A stretch of 64,000 nt of DNA from Arthrobacter rhombi (GCF_900163545.1 NZ_FUHW01000016.1:1-64000); one strand, 5' to 3'. Shown: positions 45,353 through 54,665, counted from the first letter of the stretch. A program made the numbers and translations. Notes: generated from the letters alone by a model not told the origin.

Positions 45353-46633
45353 TCAGCCGGAACACACACCGGTGGATGCCAGTTCCAGTTCCACCGCATC
45401 TGCGGCGCACCGGTCCCCGGATAGCGCGGCGGCCACGGAGCGGACCTGTTCGTAGCCGGTGGCCAGCAGGAACGTCGGTGCCCGGCCGTAGCTCTTGGCC
45501 CCGACCAGGTAGAACCCGGATTCGGGGTGGGCCAGCACGGACTCCCCGTGGGCCGGGACGGTGCCACAGCTGTGGAATTCGGGATCAATCAGCGAACCCA
45601 GTGCCCGGGGTGCCTCGACCGCTGGATCCAGGTCCAGGCGCAGTTCGGCCAGCGGCCGCAGATCGGGCCGGAAGCCGGTGGCCGGAACCAGCGCGTCGAC
45701 GATGAGTTCCCGTTCGTCGGCTGTCAGGACGCTCAACCGTTCCCCGGAAACCAGCCGGGTGATCGAGAAGTTCTCTTCGATGGTGACGTCGCCGGATTCG
45801 ACCAGTCGGCGCAGGCTGGCCCCGAGTTGTCCGCGGGCCGGGAGCTGGTCTGCGGCTCCGCCGCCGTAGAGCCTGACCGGGTCGGCGGTGCCGCGCAGTC
45901 CCCACAGGATGCGGGTTTCGGGGTGGCGTTGGCGCAGCCGGCCCAGGCTGATCAGGGTGTTTGCTGCCGAATGTCCGGCACCGAGGACCATGACGGTTTT
46001 GCCCGCCAGCCGGTCTTGGTCCTCGCCGAGTGGGTCAGGTAGTGGGGAGGTGATGAACCCGCACCTGCGGGCTTCGGCCTCGCCGAGGGCTTCGAGCCCC
46101 GAACGTCCCACGGGGTTCGGGGTCCCCCAGGTTCCTGAGGCGTCCAGGACGGCCCGGCCCAGGATCTCGGTCTCCCCGCCGGGTGTGGCGACCCGGATCA
46201 GGAACGCGGTGGCTTCGCGGCCTGCGGTCCGGGTGCGGTCGAGACCTTTTCCGTCGTCGTGGACGCGGGAGACGTGGGTGACGCGGTGGTTATACCGGAT
46301 GCGGGGCGCCAGTTCGGGGTGTTCGGCCAGTGGCACCAGGTACTCGGAGACGAGTTCGGCACCGGTGGGCAGGTGGGCTGCGCGAGGTGTCTGCCAGTCG
46401 GCGGCGTAGCCGGGGGCCGGGGTTTCCAGGAGCCGGCGGGCTGCCGGGTCAATATTGTAGCGCCAGGTGGAGAACAGTTTGATATGCCCCCAGTTGCTGA
46501 TGGCCGCTCCCGGGGTGGCACCGGCTTCGAGCACCAGCACCTCCTGGTCTCGTTCGCGCAGCTGGGCGGCGGCGGCCAGGCCGATGGGTCCTGCACCGAT
46601 GATGATCACCGGCAGGGTGTTTTCACGATCCAT
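45353..46633 (-). CDS. FAD/NAD(P)-dependent flavoprotein of the ars operon
   Basis: A 426-residue oxidoreductase with the FAD motif GAGPIGLAAAAQL (13-25), a mid NAD(P) motif GAGHSAANTLISLG (about 222-235) and a late ATGFRPD motif. This is the architecture of flavin monooxygenase-like ArsO proteins. It overlaps the arsC stop by 11 bases, as the third gene after acr3 and arsC. A role in arsenic metabolism or redox support is inferred from context. No reactive Cys pair is present, so it is not a thioredoxin reductase. Confidence 0.83.
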   Translation of the reverse strand: MDRENTLPVIIIGAGPIGLAAAAQLRERDQEVLVLEAGATPGAAISNWGHIKLFSTWRYNIDPAARRLLETPAPGYAADWQTPRAAHLPTGAELVSEYLVPLAEHPELAPRIRYNHRVTHVSRVHDDGKGLDRTRTAGREATAFLIRVATPGGETEILGRAVLDASGTWGTPNPVGRSGLEALGEAEARRCGFITSPLPDPLGEDQDRLAGKTVMVLGAGHSAANTLISLGRLRQRHPETRILWGLRGTADPVRLYGGGAADQLPARGQLGASLRRLVESGDVTIEENFSITRLVSGERLSVLTADERELIVDALVPATGFRPDLRPLAELRLDLDPAVEAPRALGSLIDPEFHSCGTVPAHGESVLAHPESGFYLVGAKSYGRAPTFLLATGYEQVRSVAAALSGDRCAADAVELELASTGVCSG

Positions 46634-47087
46634 GCTGTGTTCCTCCTGCTTGCTGTTGCGTTCTTTCCAACGGTTCGACCCCCGGCAGCAGCTCGGCGAT
46701 CAACGTCTGGACCCGGGAGTGGATGTCATCGCGGATGGGCCGCACGGCGTCCACTCCTTGTCCTGCAGGGTCGGCGAGCTGCCAATCCTCGTAGCGTTTG
46801 CCGGGGAAGATGGGGCAGGCGTCGCCGCAGCCCATCGTGATGACGACGTCGGATTCCTGAACTGTCTCAGTCGTCAGGACCTTGGGCTGTTGGGTGGAGA
46901 TGTCGATGCCGATTTCGGCCATCGCCCTCACCGCTGCCGGGTTGACGCTCTCGGCGGGTTGGGAGCCTGCCGAACGGACCTCGATGCGGCCTGCGGCCAG
47001 CTGCTGCAGGAAGCCGGCGGCCATCTGGGAGCGTCCGGCGTTGTGGACGCAGACGAACAGGACGGAGGGGATGTGAGTCTGGCTCAT
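46623..47087 (-). CDS. arsC: arsenate reductase ArsC (low-molecular-weight phosphatase fold)
   Basis: Reduces arsenate to arsenite for export. A 154-residue protein with the CX5R loop C13-VHNAG-R19, further Cys C87 and C91 in MGCGDACP, and the general-acid Asp in DWQLADP (about 106). These are features of the thioredoxin- or mycothiol-linked LMW-PTP family. The ATG at 47087 has AAAGGT upstream and overlaps the acr3 stop (ATGA). Confidence 0.94.
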   Translation of the reverse strand: MSQTHIPSVLFVCVHNAGRSQMAAGFLQQLAAGRIEVRSAGSQPAESVNPAAVRAMAEIGIDISTQQPKVLTTETVQESDVVITMGCGDACPIFPGKRYEDWQLADPAGQGVDAVRPIRDDIHSRVQTLIAELLPGVEPLERTQQQAGGTQHGS

Positions 47088-48175
47088 GCGCTGACCTTTC
47101 GTGGGGTACCGGTGGTGAAGAATTTGCGGGACCACAAGGCCACATAGACCAGCCCCACCAGAACCGGCACCTCGATCAGGGGCCCGACGACTCCTGCCAG
47201 TGCTTGACCGCTGGTGACCCCGAAGGTGGCGATGGCGACCGCGATGGCCAGTTCGAAATTGTTTCCCGACGCGGTGAAGGCCAGCGTGGTGGTGCGTTCA
47301 TACCCCATGCCCAGACCACGCCCGATGAGCATCCCGGCGCCGAAGACGACGGTGAAGTAGATGAACAGCGGTATCGCGATGCGGACGACGTCCAGGGGTT
47401 GGCCGATGATCGTATCCCCCTGGAGGGCGAAGAGCACGACGATGGTGAACAACAGGCCGTAGAGGGCGAAGGGACCGATCTTCGGCAGGAAGGTGCCCTC
47501 ATACCAGTCGCGGCCCTTGGCTCGTTCACCGAAGGTCCGGGTCAGGAATCCTGCCACCAGCGGGATGCCCAGGAACACCAGGACGGAGAGGGTGATCGTC
47601 CAGACGGAGAAGCCCGCGCTGGTGGTCGGCAGGCCGAGCCAGCCGGGTAGGACCTGGAGGTAGAACCAGCCCAGGGCGCCGAAGGCGACAACCTGGAACA
47701 CCGAGTTGATGGCCACCAGGACGGCGGCGGCTTCACCGTCTCCGCAGGCCAGGTCGTTCCAGATCAGGACCATGGCAATGCAGCGGGCCAATCCCACAAT
47801 GATCAGCCCGGTGCGGTATTCGGGCAGATCGGGCAGGAAGATCCAGGCCAGGGCGAACATGAAGGCCGGGGCCAACAGCCAGTTCATGACCAGGGAGGTG
47901 ACCATCAACTTCCTGTCGCCGATGACCCTCCCGGTTTCGTTATAGCGGACCTTGGCCAGGACCGGATACATCATCACCAACAGTCCGATGGCGATGGGCA
48001 GGGAGACCCCGGCGACCTGCAGGGAATCCAGCGCTTCCCCCAATCCGGGGATCACCCGTCCCAGTCCGAGCCCGACGGCCATGGCCGCGAGGATCCAGAC
48101 GGCGAGGTACCGGTCCAGGGTGGAGAGCTTCTTCGTGACGTGTCCGGTGTCGGCGGGCACGGCGGTGCTGTTCAT
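47084..48175 (-). CDS. acr3: arsenite efflux transporter ACR3
   Basis: A 363-residue exporter with ten helices. The essential Cys is in GLARCIAMVLIWNDLACGD (C132), and the late ASGNNFELAIAVAIATFG motif is typical of ACR3. The ATG at 48175 has GGGAG about ten bases upstream. First gene of acr3-arsC-flavoprotein, divergent from arsR, with palindromic operators between them. Confidence 0.95.
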   Translation of the reverse strand: MNSTAVPADTGHVTKKLSTLDRYLAVWILAAMAVGLGLGRVIPGLGEALDSLQVAGVSLPIAIGLLVMMYPVLAKVRYNETGRVIGDRKLMVTSLVMNWLLAPAFMFALAWIFLPDLPEYRTGLIIVGLARCIAMVLIWNDLACGDGEAAAVLVAINSVFQVVAFGALGWFYLQVLPGWLGLPTTSAGFSVWTITLSVLVFLGIPLVAGFLTRTFGERAKGRDWYEGTFLPKIGPFALYGLLFTIVVLFALQGDTIIGQPLDVVRIAIPLFIYFTVVFGAGMLIGRGLGMGYERTTTLAFTASGNNFELAIAVAIATFGVTSGQALAGVVGPLIEVPVLVGLVYVALWSRKFFTTGTPRKVSA

Positions 48176-48196
48176 GGTGTGGGGCTCCCAGGGTAT

Positions 48197-48216
48197 ATAT
48201 CGACGAACATCGATGT
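48197..48216. promoter_or_regulatory. ArsR operator candidate 1
   Basis: ATATCGACGAACATCGATGT is an imperfect inverted repeat (ATCGA...TCGAT) of the form bound by actinobacterial ArsR repressors. It lies 22 bases upstream of the acr3 start and probably overlaps its promoter. Confidence 0.55.
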
Positions 48217-48229
48217 GTCGAGTATGGTG

Positions 48230-48241
48230 GTCGATATCGAC
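48230..48241. promoter_or_regulatory. ArsR operator candidate 2
   Basis: GTCGATATCGAC is a perfect 12-base palindrome, 13 bases beyond the first site and closer to arsR. Two sites in one divergent gap allow separate control of the efflux operon and of arsR itself. Confidence 0.55.
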
Positions 48242-48286
48242 AGATGTCAATCTCCCGATCGGGAGCGCCAGAAAGCAGGGCAGCTC

Positions 48287-48673
48287 ATGTCCACGTCAGC
48301 CACCGGCCAGGTCCCAAGGGGCGCCGGCCCGGCATCCACTGCCACGAAACCGGCACCGGGGTGCGCCTCCGCCCCCGCCCGTATTCCACTGGAGATCGAG
48401 GAAGCCGAAGCGCTGTCCGCCTCGTTCAAGGCGCTCGCCGATCCGAGCCGGCTACGGATCCTGTCCATCGTGGCTGCCGACACCAACGCCGAGACCTGTG
48501 TCTGCGATCTGTCCGAGCCGCTGCAGTTGGGCCAACCCACGGTCTCCCACCATCTGAAGATCCTGGTCGACGCCGGCTTCCTCCACCGTGAGAAGCGCGG
48601 GGTCTGGGCCTACTACTCCCTGGTCCCCGGGGCCTTGGATCACGTGGCGGAGACCTTGGCCGCGGGGCTCTAA
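48287..48673 (+). CDS. arsR: arsenic-responsive repressor ArsR
   Basis: A 128-residue winged-helix repressor (ASFKALADPSRLRILSIV; QPTVSHHLKILVDAGFL). The metalloid-binding Cys pair sits in ETCVCDL at the DNA-recognition region, so it should respond to As(III)/Sb(III). A further Cys lies near 25. The ATG at 48287 has AGGG upstream; the frame extends upstream through the operators and is unlikely to be translated there. Confidence 0.92.
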   Translation: MSTSATGQVPRGAGPASTATKPAPGCASAPARIPLEIEEAEALSASFKALADPSRLRILSIVAADTNAETCVCDLSEPLQLGQPTVSHHLKILVDAGFLHREKRGVWAYYSLVPGALDHVAETLAAGL

Positions 48674-48713
48674 CCGCTTCATTCGTTTTCACGCATCCGC
48701 GTAGGCTCAGCAC

Positions 48714-49109
48714 ATGATGACTCCCCGGCTGCAGTCCCTCATCGAAACCTTCGATGCCATCCCCCACCCCGACTGGGTCACCATCGTCCTGACTTCCTGC
48801 CTGAAGCGGTTGGGTTCCGGCGGCCCGACCGCGTGGGAATGCGTCGAGGTGTTCGACGCTTGGGTGGACAAGGGCGCGATGTTCATCGTCTACACCTCCC
48901 CCTGGGGACCCACTGTCGGGCTAATGCGCGGTGCAGAGGATCCGGACTGTGAGGATCCCGTCGAGCAGGGTCAAAACATTGCAGATTTCGACGTCGCCGA
49001 GCCGTTGGGGACCTACATCGACCGTTTGACTTTCGACGCGAATGGACTGGGCTGGTGGGGCGATCCGCTGGTGGGAACCGTATTGGAAAATGGGAGCGCC
49101 TTTTTCTAA
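48714..49109 (+). CDS. hypothetical protein
   Basis: A 131-residue acidic, soluble protein without signal peptide or known motif (Trp- and Asp-rich; ends ENGSAFF). Start at 48714 or 48717 (two adjacent ATGs), with no convincing ribosome site. It is convergent with the FAD/Fe-S dehydrogenase, only six bases apart. Family not recognised. Confidence 0.6.
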   Translation: MMTPRLQSLIETFDAIPHPDWVTIVLTSCLKRLGSGGPTAWECVEVFDAWVDKGAMFIVYTSPWGPTVGLMRGAEDPDCEDPVEQGQNIADFDVAEPLGTYIDRLTFDANGLGWWGDPLVGTVLENGSAFF

Positions 49110-49115
49110 CGGCGT

Positions 49116-52028
49116 TTAGGTCTTCTTCACCAGAGCCTTCTGCAGCACTTCGGCGAGGTGGAGGCCATCGACTCCTGTGCCTTCGGTGATCTGCGTGCGG
49201 CAGGAGAACCCATCGGCCAACACCAGGTCCCCTGCTTCCCGGGCTCGAATTGCTGGGAAGAGTTCGCGTTCGCCCAGGGTCTTGGACAATTCCGCATGCC
49301 CCGGCTCGAAGCCCCAGTTGCCCGCTAGGCCGCAACAGCCGGTTTTGATCTCTTCTTCACGCACGCCCACACTCCGCAGCACCGTTGCCGCGGGACCATG
49401 GTCACCCTGCGAGCGTTCATGGCAATGCACTTGGCTGACCGCCGTGGCGTCCAATTCCTCGAAGGGCCACTCAGTGCCGGACTCTCCGTTGGCCGGGACC
49501 CGGTGTTCGATGAGCCCGCCCAAGGACACGACGGACTTCGCCATCAGGGCCGCCCGGGGATCATCCGGCAGCATCTCCGGCAGATCGTGTGCCAGCAGGA
49601 CGGTGCAGGAAGGTTCCAAACCCACCACCGGATATCCAGCGCGAAGATAGGGCTCCATCACATCCAAGGTTCGGGTCAGCACCTTCTGTGCCATATCCAG
49701 CTGTCCGGTTGAATGCCAGGTCAGCCCGCAACAGACAAATCCCTGGGGCATGACCACGGTGTAGCCCAAGGCTTCGAGCACCTCGACGGCGGCCAGCCCC
49801 GGCCCCGTGTCCAAATGATTGGTGAACGAATCGGGCCACAGCACCACAGTGCCTGCATCGCGGGTCCCCACTCCGGCACGGGGGCCATTGGATGGCTGAC
49901 GACGGGCGAACCACGATTGGAGACTAGACGGCGCGAAGGAAATCATGGCTCGGCTGGGTTCGATGCCCCCAAGTTTCTTGACCAGCTTCTCCACTGTGCC
50001 GATCCCCAGCAGGCGGTTGGTCACCGAGGCCATCCCGGGGATCCGGTGCAGCACATGGGTCAGCAGCGGCAGCCAGCCCATGCTGTAGTGGGCCATCGGC
50101 CGGATGCGCCGCTGGTAGAACTTATGCAGGAATTCCGACTTATAGGTCGCCATATCCACGTTGACCGGGCATTCACTGGCACAGGCCTTGCAGGACAGGC
50201 AGAGATCCAAGGCATCCTTCACCTCGGTGGAACGGTAGGCCTGGGGCAGGGATTCGCCCCGGAACATTTCAGAGAGCACCCGGGCGCGGCCGCGGGTCGA
50301 GTCGACTTCGTCTCCCGTGGCTTGAAAGGAGGGGCACATGGCCCCTTCGTCGGATCGGCAGGCACCGACCCCGACGCAGCGGTTCACCGCGTTCACCAGT
50401 GAGCCGCCGTCACGGCTCAGGGCTTGGACGGGAAGCAGCTCGAAACTGCGTTGGCCGGGACCGGGGCGGACCCGATCGTCAACGACCTCGGGGTCAACCA
50501 AGACCCCGGGGTTGAAGATCCGTCCCGGGTCCAGGATGTTCTTGAAGGTGCGGAAGGCCTCCAGGGCTTCGCGGCTATAGATCCGGCGCAGCAGTTCGGA
50601 GCGAGCCCGGCCGTCACCATGCTCCCCTGACACCGAACCGCCATAACGGGCAATCGTGTCGGCGGCTTCCTCCATGAAGGAACGAAAGTCGGCGACCCCC
50701 TCATCGGTTCCTAGCGTGAAGGAGAGCCGGATGTGGACGCAGCCCTCACCAAAGTGTCCGAAAGGGATTCCGCGCAGCCCGTGCCGGTCCATCAAGGCGT
50801 ACAGATCACGCAGGTAATGGGCCAAATGCTTCGGTGGCACCGCCGAGTCCTCCCAGGAGGGCCAAGCCTCCCCACCGTCGGGCAGGCGGGTCACGATGCC
50901 GGCGGCGGCCTCACGGATGCGCCAGAGCGCCCGGGCCTCCGCATGCTCGGTGACCACAATCGATGACGTGGCCGTAGTGACCGAAGCAACGAAGTCTTCG
51001 GCATTTCCCCTGGCCTGCTCGACCGTATCGCCGACGGCCTCACAGAACAGCCAGCCTCCGGCGTCCTGCCCGCCGGCCGGATCATTGACCCCGGGCAGCT
51101 CCGAGCCCGCCAAGTCCTGGCCGGGGCGTGAACGCAAGGCTTCGAGCAGGTCGTAGCCCATGCCTTCGGCGGTCGTCATCCCGGTACCGCGGACCACGGC
51201 CGCGGCCTCGGCGGCATCGAAGACGGTCTCGAAGGCCAGCACGGCCAGCGCGCTGGCCAGTGGACGCTTGACCAGCTTCACGGTCATCTCGGTGATGATC
51301 CCGCAGGTCCCCTCGCTGCCGGCCAGGGCCTTGGCGGCGTCGAAGCCGTTCTCGGCCAGCAGGTAGTGGAGCCCGTAGCCGGAGACCTGGCGCGGGAACT
51401 GCCCCAGCTCGGTCCGCAGGGTCTTCAGGTTCCCATCCCGCAGCGCCAGCAACTTGGCGTTGATTTCGGGATCGTCGGTACCGTCGGGTCCAAAGACGAC
51501 TTCCCGGCCGTCGGCGAGCATCAAGGTCACCGATTCAAGGTTCTCCGCCGCGGTCCCCCACTCCAGTGAATGTGAACCGCAGGCATTATTGGCCACCATT
51601 CCCCCAATGGTGCAGCGGCTATGCGTGGAGGGATCCGGGCCGTAGGTCAGCCCGAATTCCCCGGCTGCATCGCGGAGCTGGTCGCAGATCACCCCTGGCT
51701 GGACCCTAGCCGTTCGCGCCTGGGGGTCAATGGAAAGAATCTGGTTGAAGTAGCGGGAGGTGTCGAGTACCAGCCCTTCCCCGATGCCGTTGCCGGCCAC
51801 CGAGGTTCCTCCACCACGCATGGTGATCGACCAGTTCTTTTCGCCGGCCAGGGCGACGGCACCGCGGAGATCTTCAACGCTGCGCACTTCCAGTACTGCC
51901 GCGGGAAGGCGCCGATAGATCGAGGCGTCCGAAACGTAGGCGGCCCGGGTGGTCATGTCCGTGCGTAGTAGTTCATGGATCGTTCCCGGGGGCACCGCCT
52001 TGAAGGGGTTTGGCGCTAGTTGTTCCAC
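49116..52028 (-). CDS. FAD/Fe-S D-2-hydroxyacid dehydrogenase (YdiJ-like, likely D-2-hydroxyglutarate)
   Basis: A 970-residue fusion. A PCMH-type FAD-binding domain (about 40-250; RGGGTSVAGNGIGEGLVLD, GGMVANNACGSHS) and an FAD-oxidase C-terminal domain (to about 530; HFGEGCVHIRLS, SGEHGDGRARSELL) are followed by a 4Fe-4S ferredoxin region (CLSCKACASECP) and two CCG motifs (FVCCGLTWH; TGCCGLAGNWG). E. coli YdiJ, about 1000 residues with the same order, oxidises D-2-hydroxyglutarate. That would take the product of the DUF1338 enzyme encoded about 4 kb downstream to 2-oxoglutarate. D-lactate is the main alternative substrate. Divergent from a GntR regulator. Confidence 0.85.
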   Translation of the reverse strand: MEQLAPNPFKAVPPGTIHELLRTDMTTRAAYVSDASIYRRLPAAVLEVRSVEDLRGAVALAGEKNWSITMRGGGTSVAGNGIGEGLVLDTSRYFNQILSIDPQARTARVQPGVICDQLRDAAGEFGLTYGPDPSTHSRCTIGGMVANNACGSHSLEWGTAAENLESVTLMLADGREVVFGPDGTDDPEINAKLLALRDGNLKTLRTELGQFPRQVSGYGLHYLLAENGFDAAKALAGSEGTCGIITEMTVKLVKRPLASALAVLAFETVFDAAEAAAVVRGTGMTTAEGMGYDLLEALRSRPGQDLAGSELPGVNDPAGGQDAGGWLFCEAVGDTVEQARGNAEDFVASVTTATSSIVVTEHAEARALWRIREAAAGIVTRLPDGGEAWPSWEDSAVPPKHLAHYLRDLYALMDRHGLRGIPFGHFGEGCVHIRLSFTLGTDEGVADFRSFMEEAADTIARYGGSVSGEHGDGRARSELLRRIYSREALEAFRTFKNILDPGRIFNPGVLVDPEVVDDRVRPGPGQRSFELLPVQALSRDGGSLVNAVNRCVGVGACRSDEGAMCPSFQATGDEVDSTRGRARVLSEMFRGESLPQAYRSTEVKDALDLCLSCKACASECPVNVDMATYKSEFLHKFYQRRIRPMAHYSMGWLPLLTHVLHRIPGMASVTNRLLGIGTVEKLVKKLGGIEPSRAMISFAPSSLQSWFARRQPSNGPRAGVGTRDAGTVVLWPDSFTNHLDTGPGLAAVEVLEALGYTVVMPQGFVCCGLTWHSTGQLDMAQKVLTRTLDVMEPYLRAGYPVVGLEPSCTVLLAHDLPEMLPDDPRAALMAKSVVSLGGLIEHRVPANGESGTEWPFEELDATAVSQVHCHERSQGDHGPAATVLRSVGVREEEIKTGCCGLAGNWGFEPGHAELSKTLGERELFPAIRAREAGDLVLADGFSCRTQITEGTGVDGLHLAEVLQKALVKKT

Positions 52029-52059
52029 TGCTGCTCCTCACGATCACGACTTGAATTAG

Positions 52060-52073
52060 AGTAACATGTTACT
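52060..52073. promoter_or_regulatory. perfect palindromic GntR operator candidate
   Basis: AGTAACATGTTACT is a perfect 14-base palindrome in the short gap between the dehydrogenase (ends upstream at 52028) and the GntR gene. It covers the first possible ATG (52066) of the regulator. GntR/FadR proteins bind such GTnnnnnnnnAC palindromes. It probably gives autoregulation and control of the dehydrogenase. Confidence 0.6.
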
Positions 52074-52074
52074 T

Positions 52075-52836
52075 ATGAGCATCCAGCCTTCGGCCCCCGG
52101 CACCACGAGCAACAGCCCGGGAGCCGGGAACGCCCCTCCCGTCAGGAGGTCGTTGACCGAGCAGGTCATGGACTTCGTGCGCACTGCCACAGCCTCGGGG
52201 GATCTGCGTCCCGGCGAGCTCTACAGCGTCTACCAACTGGCTGAACGTCTGGGTTTCTCACGATCCCCGGTCCGTGACGGCCTCCTGCGGCTCGAAGAAG
52301 CCGGTTTGGTGGAGTTCGCCCGCAATCGCGGCTTCCGCATCATCCCCACCACCCCGCAGGACGTGGCCGAGATCTTTTCGATTCGCCTGGCTTTGGAAGT
52401 CCCCGCAGCGCGTCGGGCCGCGATGGCCTGCAGCGATGAACTCGCTACCGCCCTGAAGGCACTGGAGGCCAGCATGGCCCGTGCTGCGCGGGCGGGCGAT
52501 GACGAGTCCTTCTTCGCCGATGACCAGTACTTGCATGACCTGCTCCTCGAAGCGGCCGGAAGCCATCGCGCCCGGGAGGTGGTCAACCGCTTGCGGGTAT
52601 CAACCCGGCTGCTGGGGGTCTCCACCGCCGGCAGACAGCGGACCTACGAGGACATCCTGAACGAGCATGCGCCCATCGTGGCAGCAGTCATCGCCAACGA
52701 TCCACAGTGCGCTGGGCAGCTGATGAGCGAACACCTGGCCACCACAGGACGGCTACTTCTGGCCCAGGCTGCTGCTCGGCAGGACCTCGATATCGACGCC
52801 GCCCGCCTCTGGGATGAACTGACCCGGGGCTACTAG
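52075..52836 (+). CDS. GntR-family (FCD) transcriptional regulator
   Basis: A 253-residue regulator: winged helix (about 35-95; YSVYQLAERLGFSRSPVRDGLLRLEEAGLVE, in part) and a C-terminal all-helical FCD ligand domain (about 100-235; RLALEVPAARRAA, FHDLLLEAAGSH-type motif DQYLHDLLLEAAG, EHAPIVAAV). The metal/ligand His and Asp positions of FCD proteins are present. The ATG at 52075 is chosen over 52066, which lies in the operator. It probably senses a hydroxyacid substrate of the divergent dehydrogenase. Confidence 0.88.
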   Translation: MSIQPSAPGTTSNSPGAGNAPPVRRSLTEQVMDFVRTATASGDLRPGELYSVYQLAERLGFSRSPVRDGLLRLEEAGLVEFARNRGFRIIPTTPQDVAEIFSIRLALEVPAARRAAMACSDELATALKALEASMARAARAGDDESFFADDQYLHDLLLEAAGSHRAREVVNRLRVSTRLLGVSTAGRQRTYEDILNEHAPIVAAVIANDPQCAGQLMSEHLATTGRLLLAQAAARQDLDIDAARLWDELTRGY

Positions 52837-52875
52837 CCAGCAGCTCCGGGCCAAGCATTTTTGTACACTCGGGGC

Positions 52876-53718
52876 ATGACACAGACTTCACCAACGGAAG
52901 ATGCCGCCGGCATGGAGGATTTCACGGGCCAACGGTGGATCGTCACCGGGGCCGCCGGAAGGATCGGCCGCCCCCTCCGTCGGGCCTTGGCCGAGCTGGG
53001 AGTCAACCTGGTCTCGGTCGATGTGGCCGACACCGAGCCGGTGGGGCCCACGGACACCGTGGTGCGGGGCGATGTCGAGGATCTCAAGACACTCGAGCAG
53101 ACCTTTGCGTCAGCGGATGGGGTGATCCACCTCGGCGGCATTTCGGACGAAGCGGACTTCCATGACCTCGCACAGGTCAACATCGTCGGGACCTACCATG
53201 TGCTCGAAGCCGCCCGCCGGGCCGGTGTGCGCCGGGTCGTCTTCGCCAGCAGCAACCGACTGACCGGCTTCTACGACGTGGATACCGAGCTGACGGTCGA
53301 CATGCCTGCTAGGCCGGATGGTTTTTACGGGGTCTCCAAGGCCGCCGGCGAAGCGTTGTGCCAGCTCTACTCCGATAAATTCGGCCTGAGCACCATCGCC
53401 TTGCGCATCGGAACCTACCTCTCCGAACCCGCATCACCGCGGCATATGCGCACCATGCTCAGTCCCGGGGATGCGGTGCGCGCCTTCACGGCGGCCATGC
53501 GCACATCGCAGCACCACGGCGTCTTCTATGCGGTCTCCAAGAATTCGGAACTCTGGTGGAACCTTGACGCCGGCAAGACCCTGGGTTTCGTTCCCGTCGA
53601 TGATGCGGCAGAGCATGGTGTCCTCGAGGCCATCGACCCCGGGACCCCTCAAGGCGGTAGCTTCGCCTCCGCCGAGTATTCGCTGGACAGGATGAGATCC
53701 GAGGGCGTCGGCGACTGA
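52876..53718 (+). CDS. NAD-dependent epimerase/dehydratase family protein (uronate dehydrogenase-like)
   Basis: A 280-residue extended SDR with TGAAGRIGRPL (25-35), HLGGISDE, SSNRLTGFYDV and catalytic Tyr/Lys in FYGVSKAAGE. The SSNxxTGFY segment and overall length match uronate dehydrogenases, which oxidise glucuronate or galacturonate. The start is ATG 52876, 40 bases after the GntR stop. It may be co-transcribed with the regulator; link to the neighbouring catabolism is unclear. Confidence 0.83.
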   Translation: MTQTSPTEDAAGMEDFTGQRWIVTGAAGRIGRPLRRALAELGVNLVSVDVADTEPVGPTDTVVRGDVEDLKTLEQTFASADGVIHLGGISDEADFHDLAQVNIVGTYHVLEAARRAGVRRVVFASSNRLTGFYDVDTELTVDMPARPDGFYGVSKAAGEALCQLYSDKFGLSTIALRIGTYLSEPASPRHMRTMLSPGDAVRAFTAAMRTSQHHGVFYAVSKNSELWWNLDAGKTLGFVPVDDAAEHGVLEAIDPGTPQGGSFASAEYSLDRMRSEGVGD

Positions 53719-53738
53719 GGCCTCGGCGGCAGCTCCCT

Positions 53739-54665
53739 CTAGCGTGGAGCCTCATCCGGCTGCCGGGTTTCCATGAGGCTGCCGTTCAGGATGGTCTCCA
53801 GGGTTTCAACCACCCGGCGGACCGAGCGGCGCTGCATATGGCTGGCTTTGGCCAGGGTCACCAGCGACCTACTCGATCCCGAAGCCAGAGCCAGCGTCTG
53901 CAGGCGCAGTGGGTGGACAATCTGCATCAACGGCGTGGTGATCGACATCCCCACCCCGGCCTCCACCAGCGCGAGTACGAGGGCGGTATCGGTGATGCTG
54001 TGCACATCATCCAGCTGGGCGCCCTGACTCAGGCACGCCTGCCGGGCAGCACTGCCAAATGCCGTTTCAGCCGGAGGCAGGATCCACGTTCGTTCTCGGG
54101 TCAAGTCCATTCCCGGGTGGAGCCCGGCATGGTCATTGCCGGCCAAAAGCATCGGTTCGGTATGCAGGACCACTCGCTCCAGATCTCTGCCAACCATGTC
54201 CGGTAGCTGGGAGTACTCGACGGTCAAGGCAACATCCACCGCGCCCGATCTGACGTATTCAGCGTCGCGTTCGACATCGATTTCATGAAAGATCACCTCC
54301 AGATCCGGATCGGTGACGCGCAGCGCATCAATCAGCGGCTTGCAGGCGATGGCGCCGACCGTGGCGAAGATCCCCAAGGTGACCACCGATTCGCTGCCTT
54401 TCGAATCATCATCCACGCTGCGCACCGCATCCTGCTCTGCCGTCAGGAGCGGGCCCACATGTTTGAGCAGTTTGATCCCGGCATCGGAGAGCGTCACGCC
54501 CCGCCCGTCCTTGATGAACAGGGCGGAACCGACTTCCTGCTGCAGGGCCTTCATCTGCTGGGAAACGGCCCCGATCGTATATCCGGCATCGTCCGCGGCC
54601 GCCGTCATACTGCCGGTGCGGGCGACGGCTGCGAATAACTTGAGTTGGTGGAGCGTCCAGTTCAT
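53739..54665 (-). CDS. LysR-family transcriptional regulator
   Basis: A 308-residue activator/repressor: winged helix at 1-60 (LHQLKLFAAVARTGSMTAAADDAGYT...) and a periplasmic-binding-like effector domain (about 92-295). It is divergent from the oxidase-HglS-aldehyde dehydrogenase operon across a 140-base AT-rich gap, the classical LysR layout. It is therefore the likely controller of that operon, with a pathway intermediate such as pipecolate or aminoadipate as effector (inference). Confidence 0.9.
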   Translation of the reverse strand: MNWTLHQLKLFAAVARTGSMTAAADDAGYTIGAVSQQMKALQQEVGSALFIKDGRGVTLSDAGIKLLKHVGPLLTAEQDAVRSVDDDSKGSESVVTLGIFATVGAIACKPLIDALRVTDPDLEVIFHEIDVERDAEYVRSGAVDVALTVEYSQLPDMVGRDLERVVLHTEPMLLAGNDHAGLHPGMDLTRERTWILPPAETAFGSAARQACLSQGAQLDDVHSITDTALVLALVEAGVGMSITTPLMQIVHPLRLQTLALASGSSRSLVTLAKASHMQRRSVRRVVETLETILNGSLMETRQPDEAPR

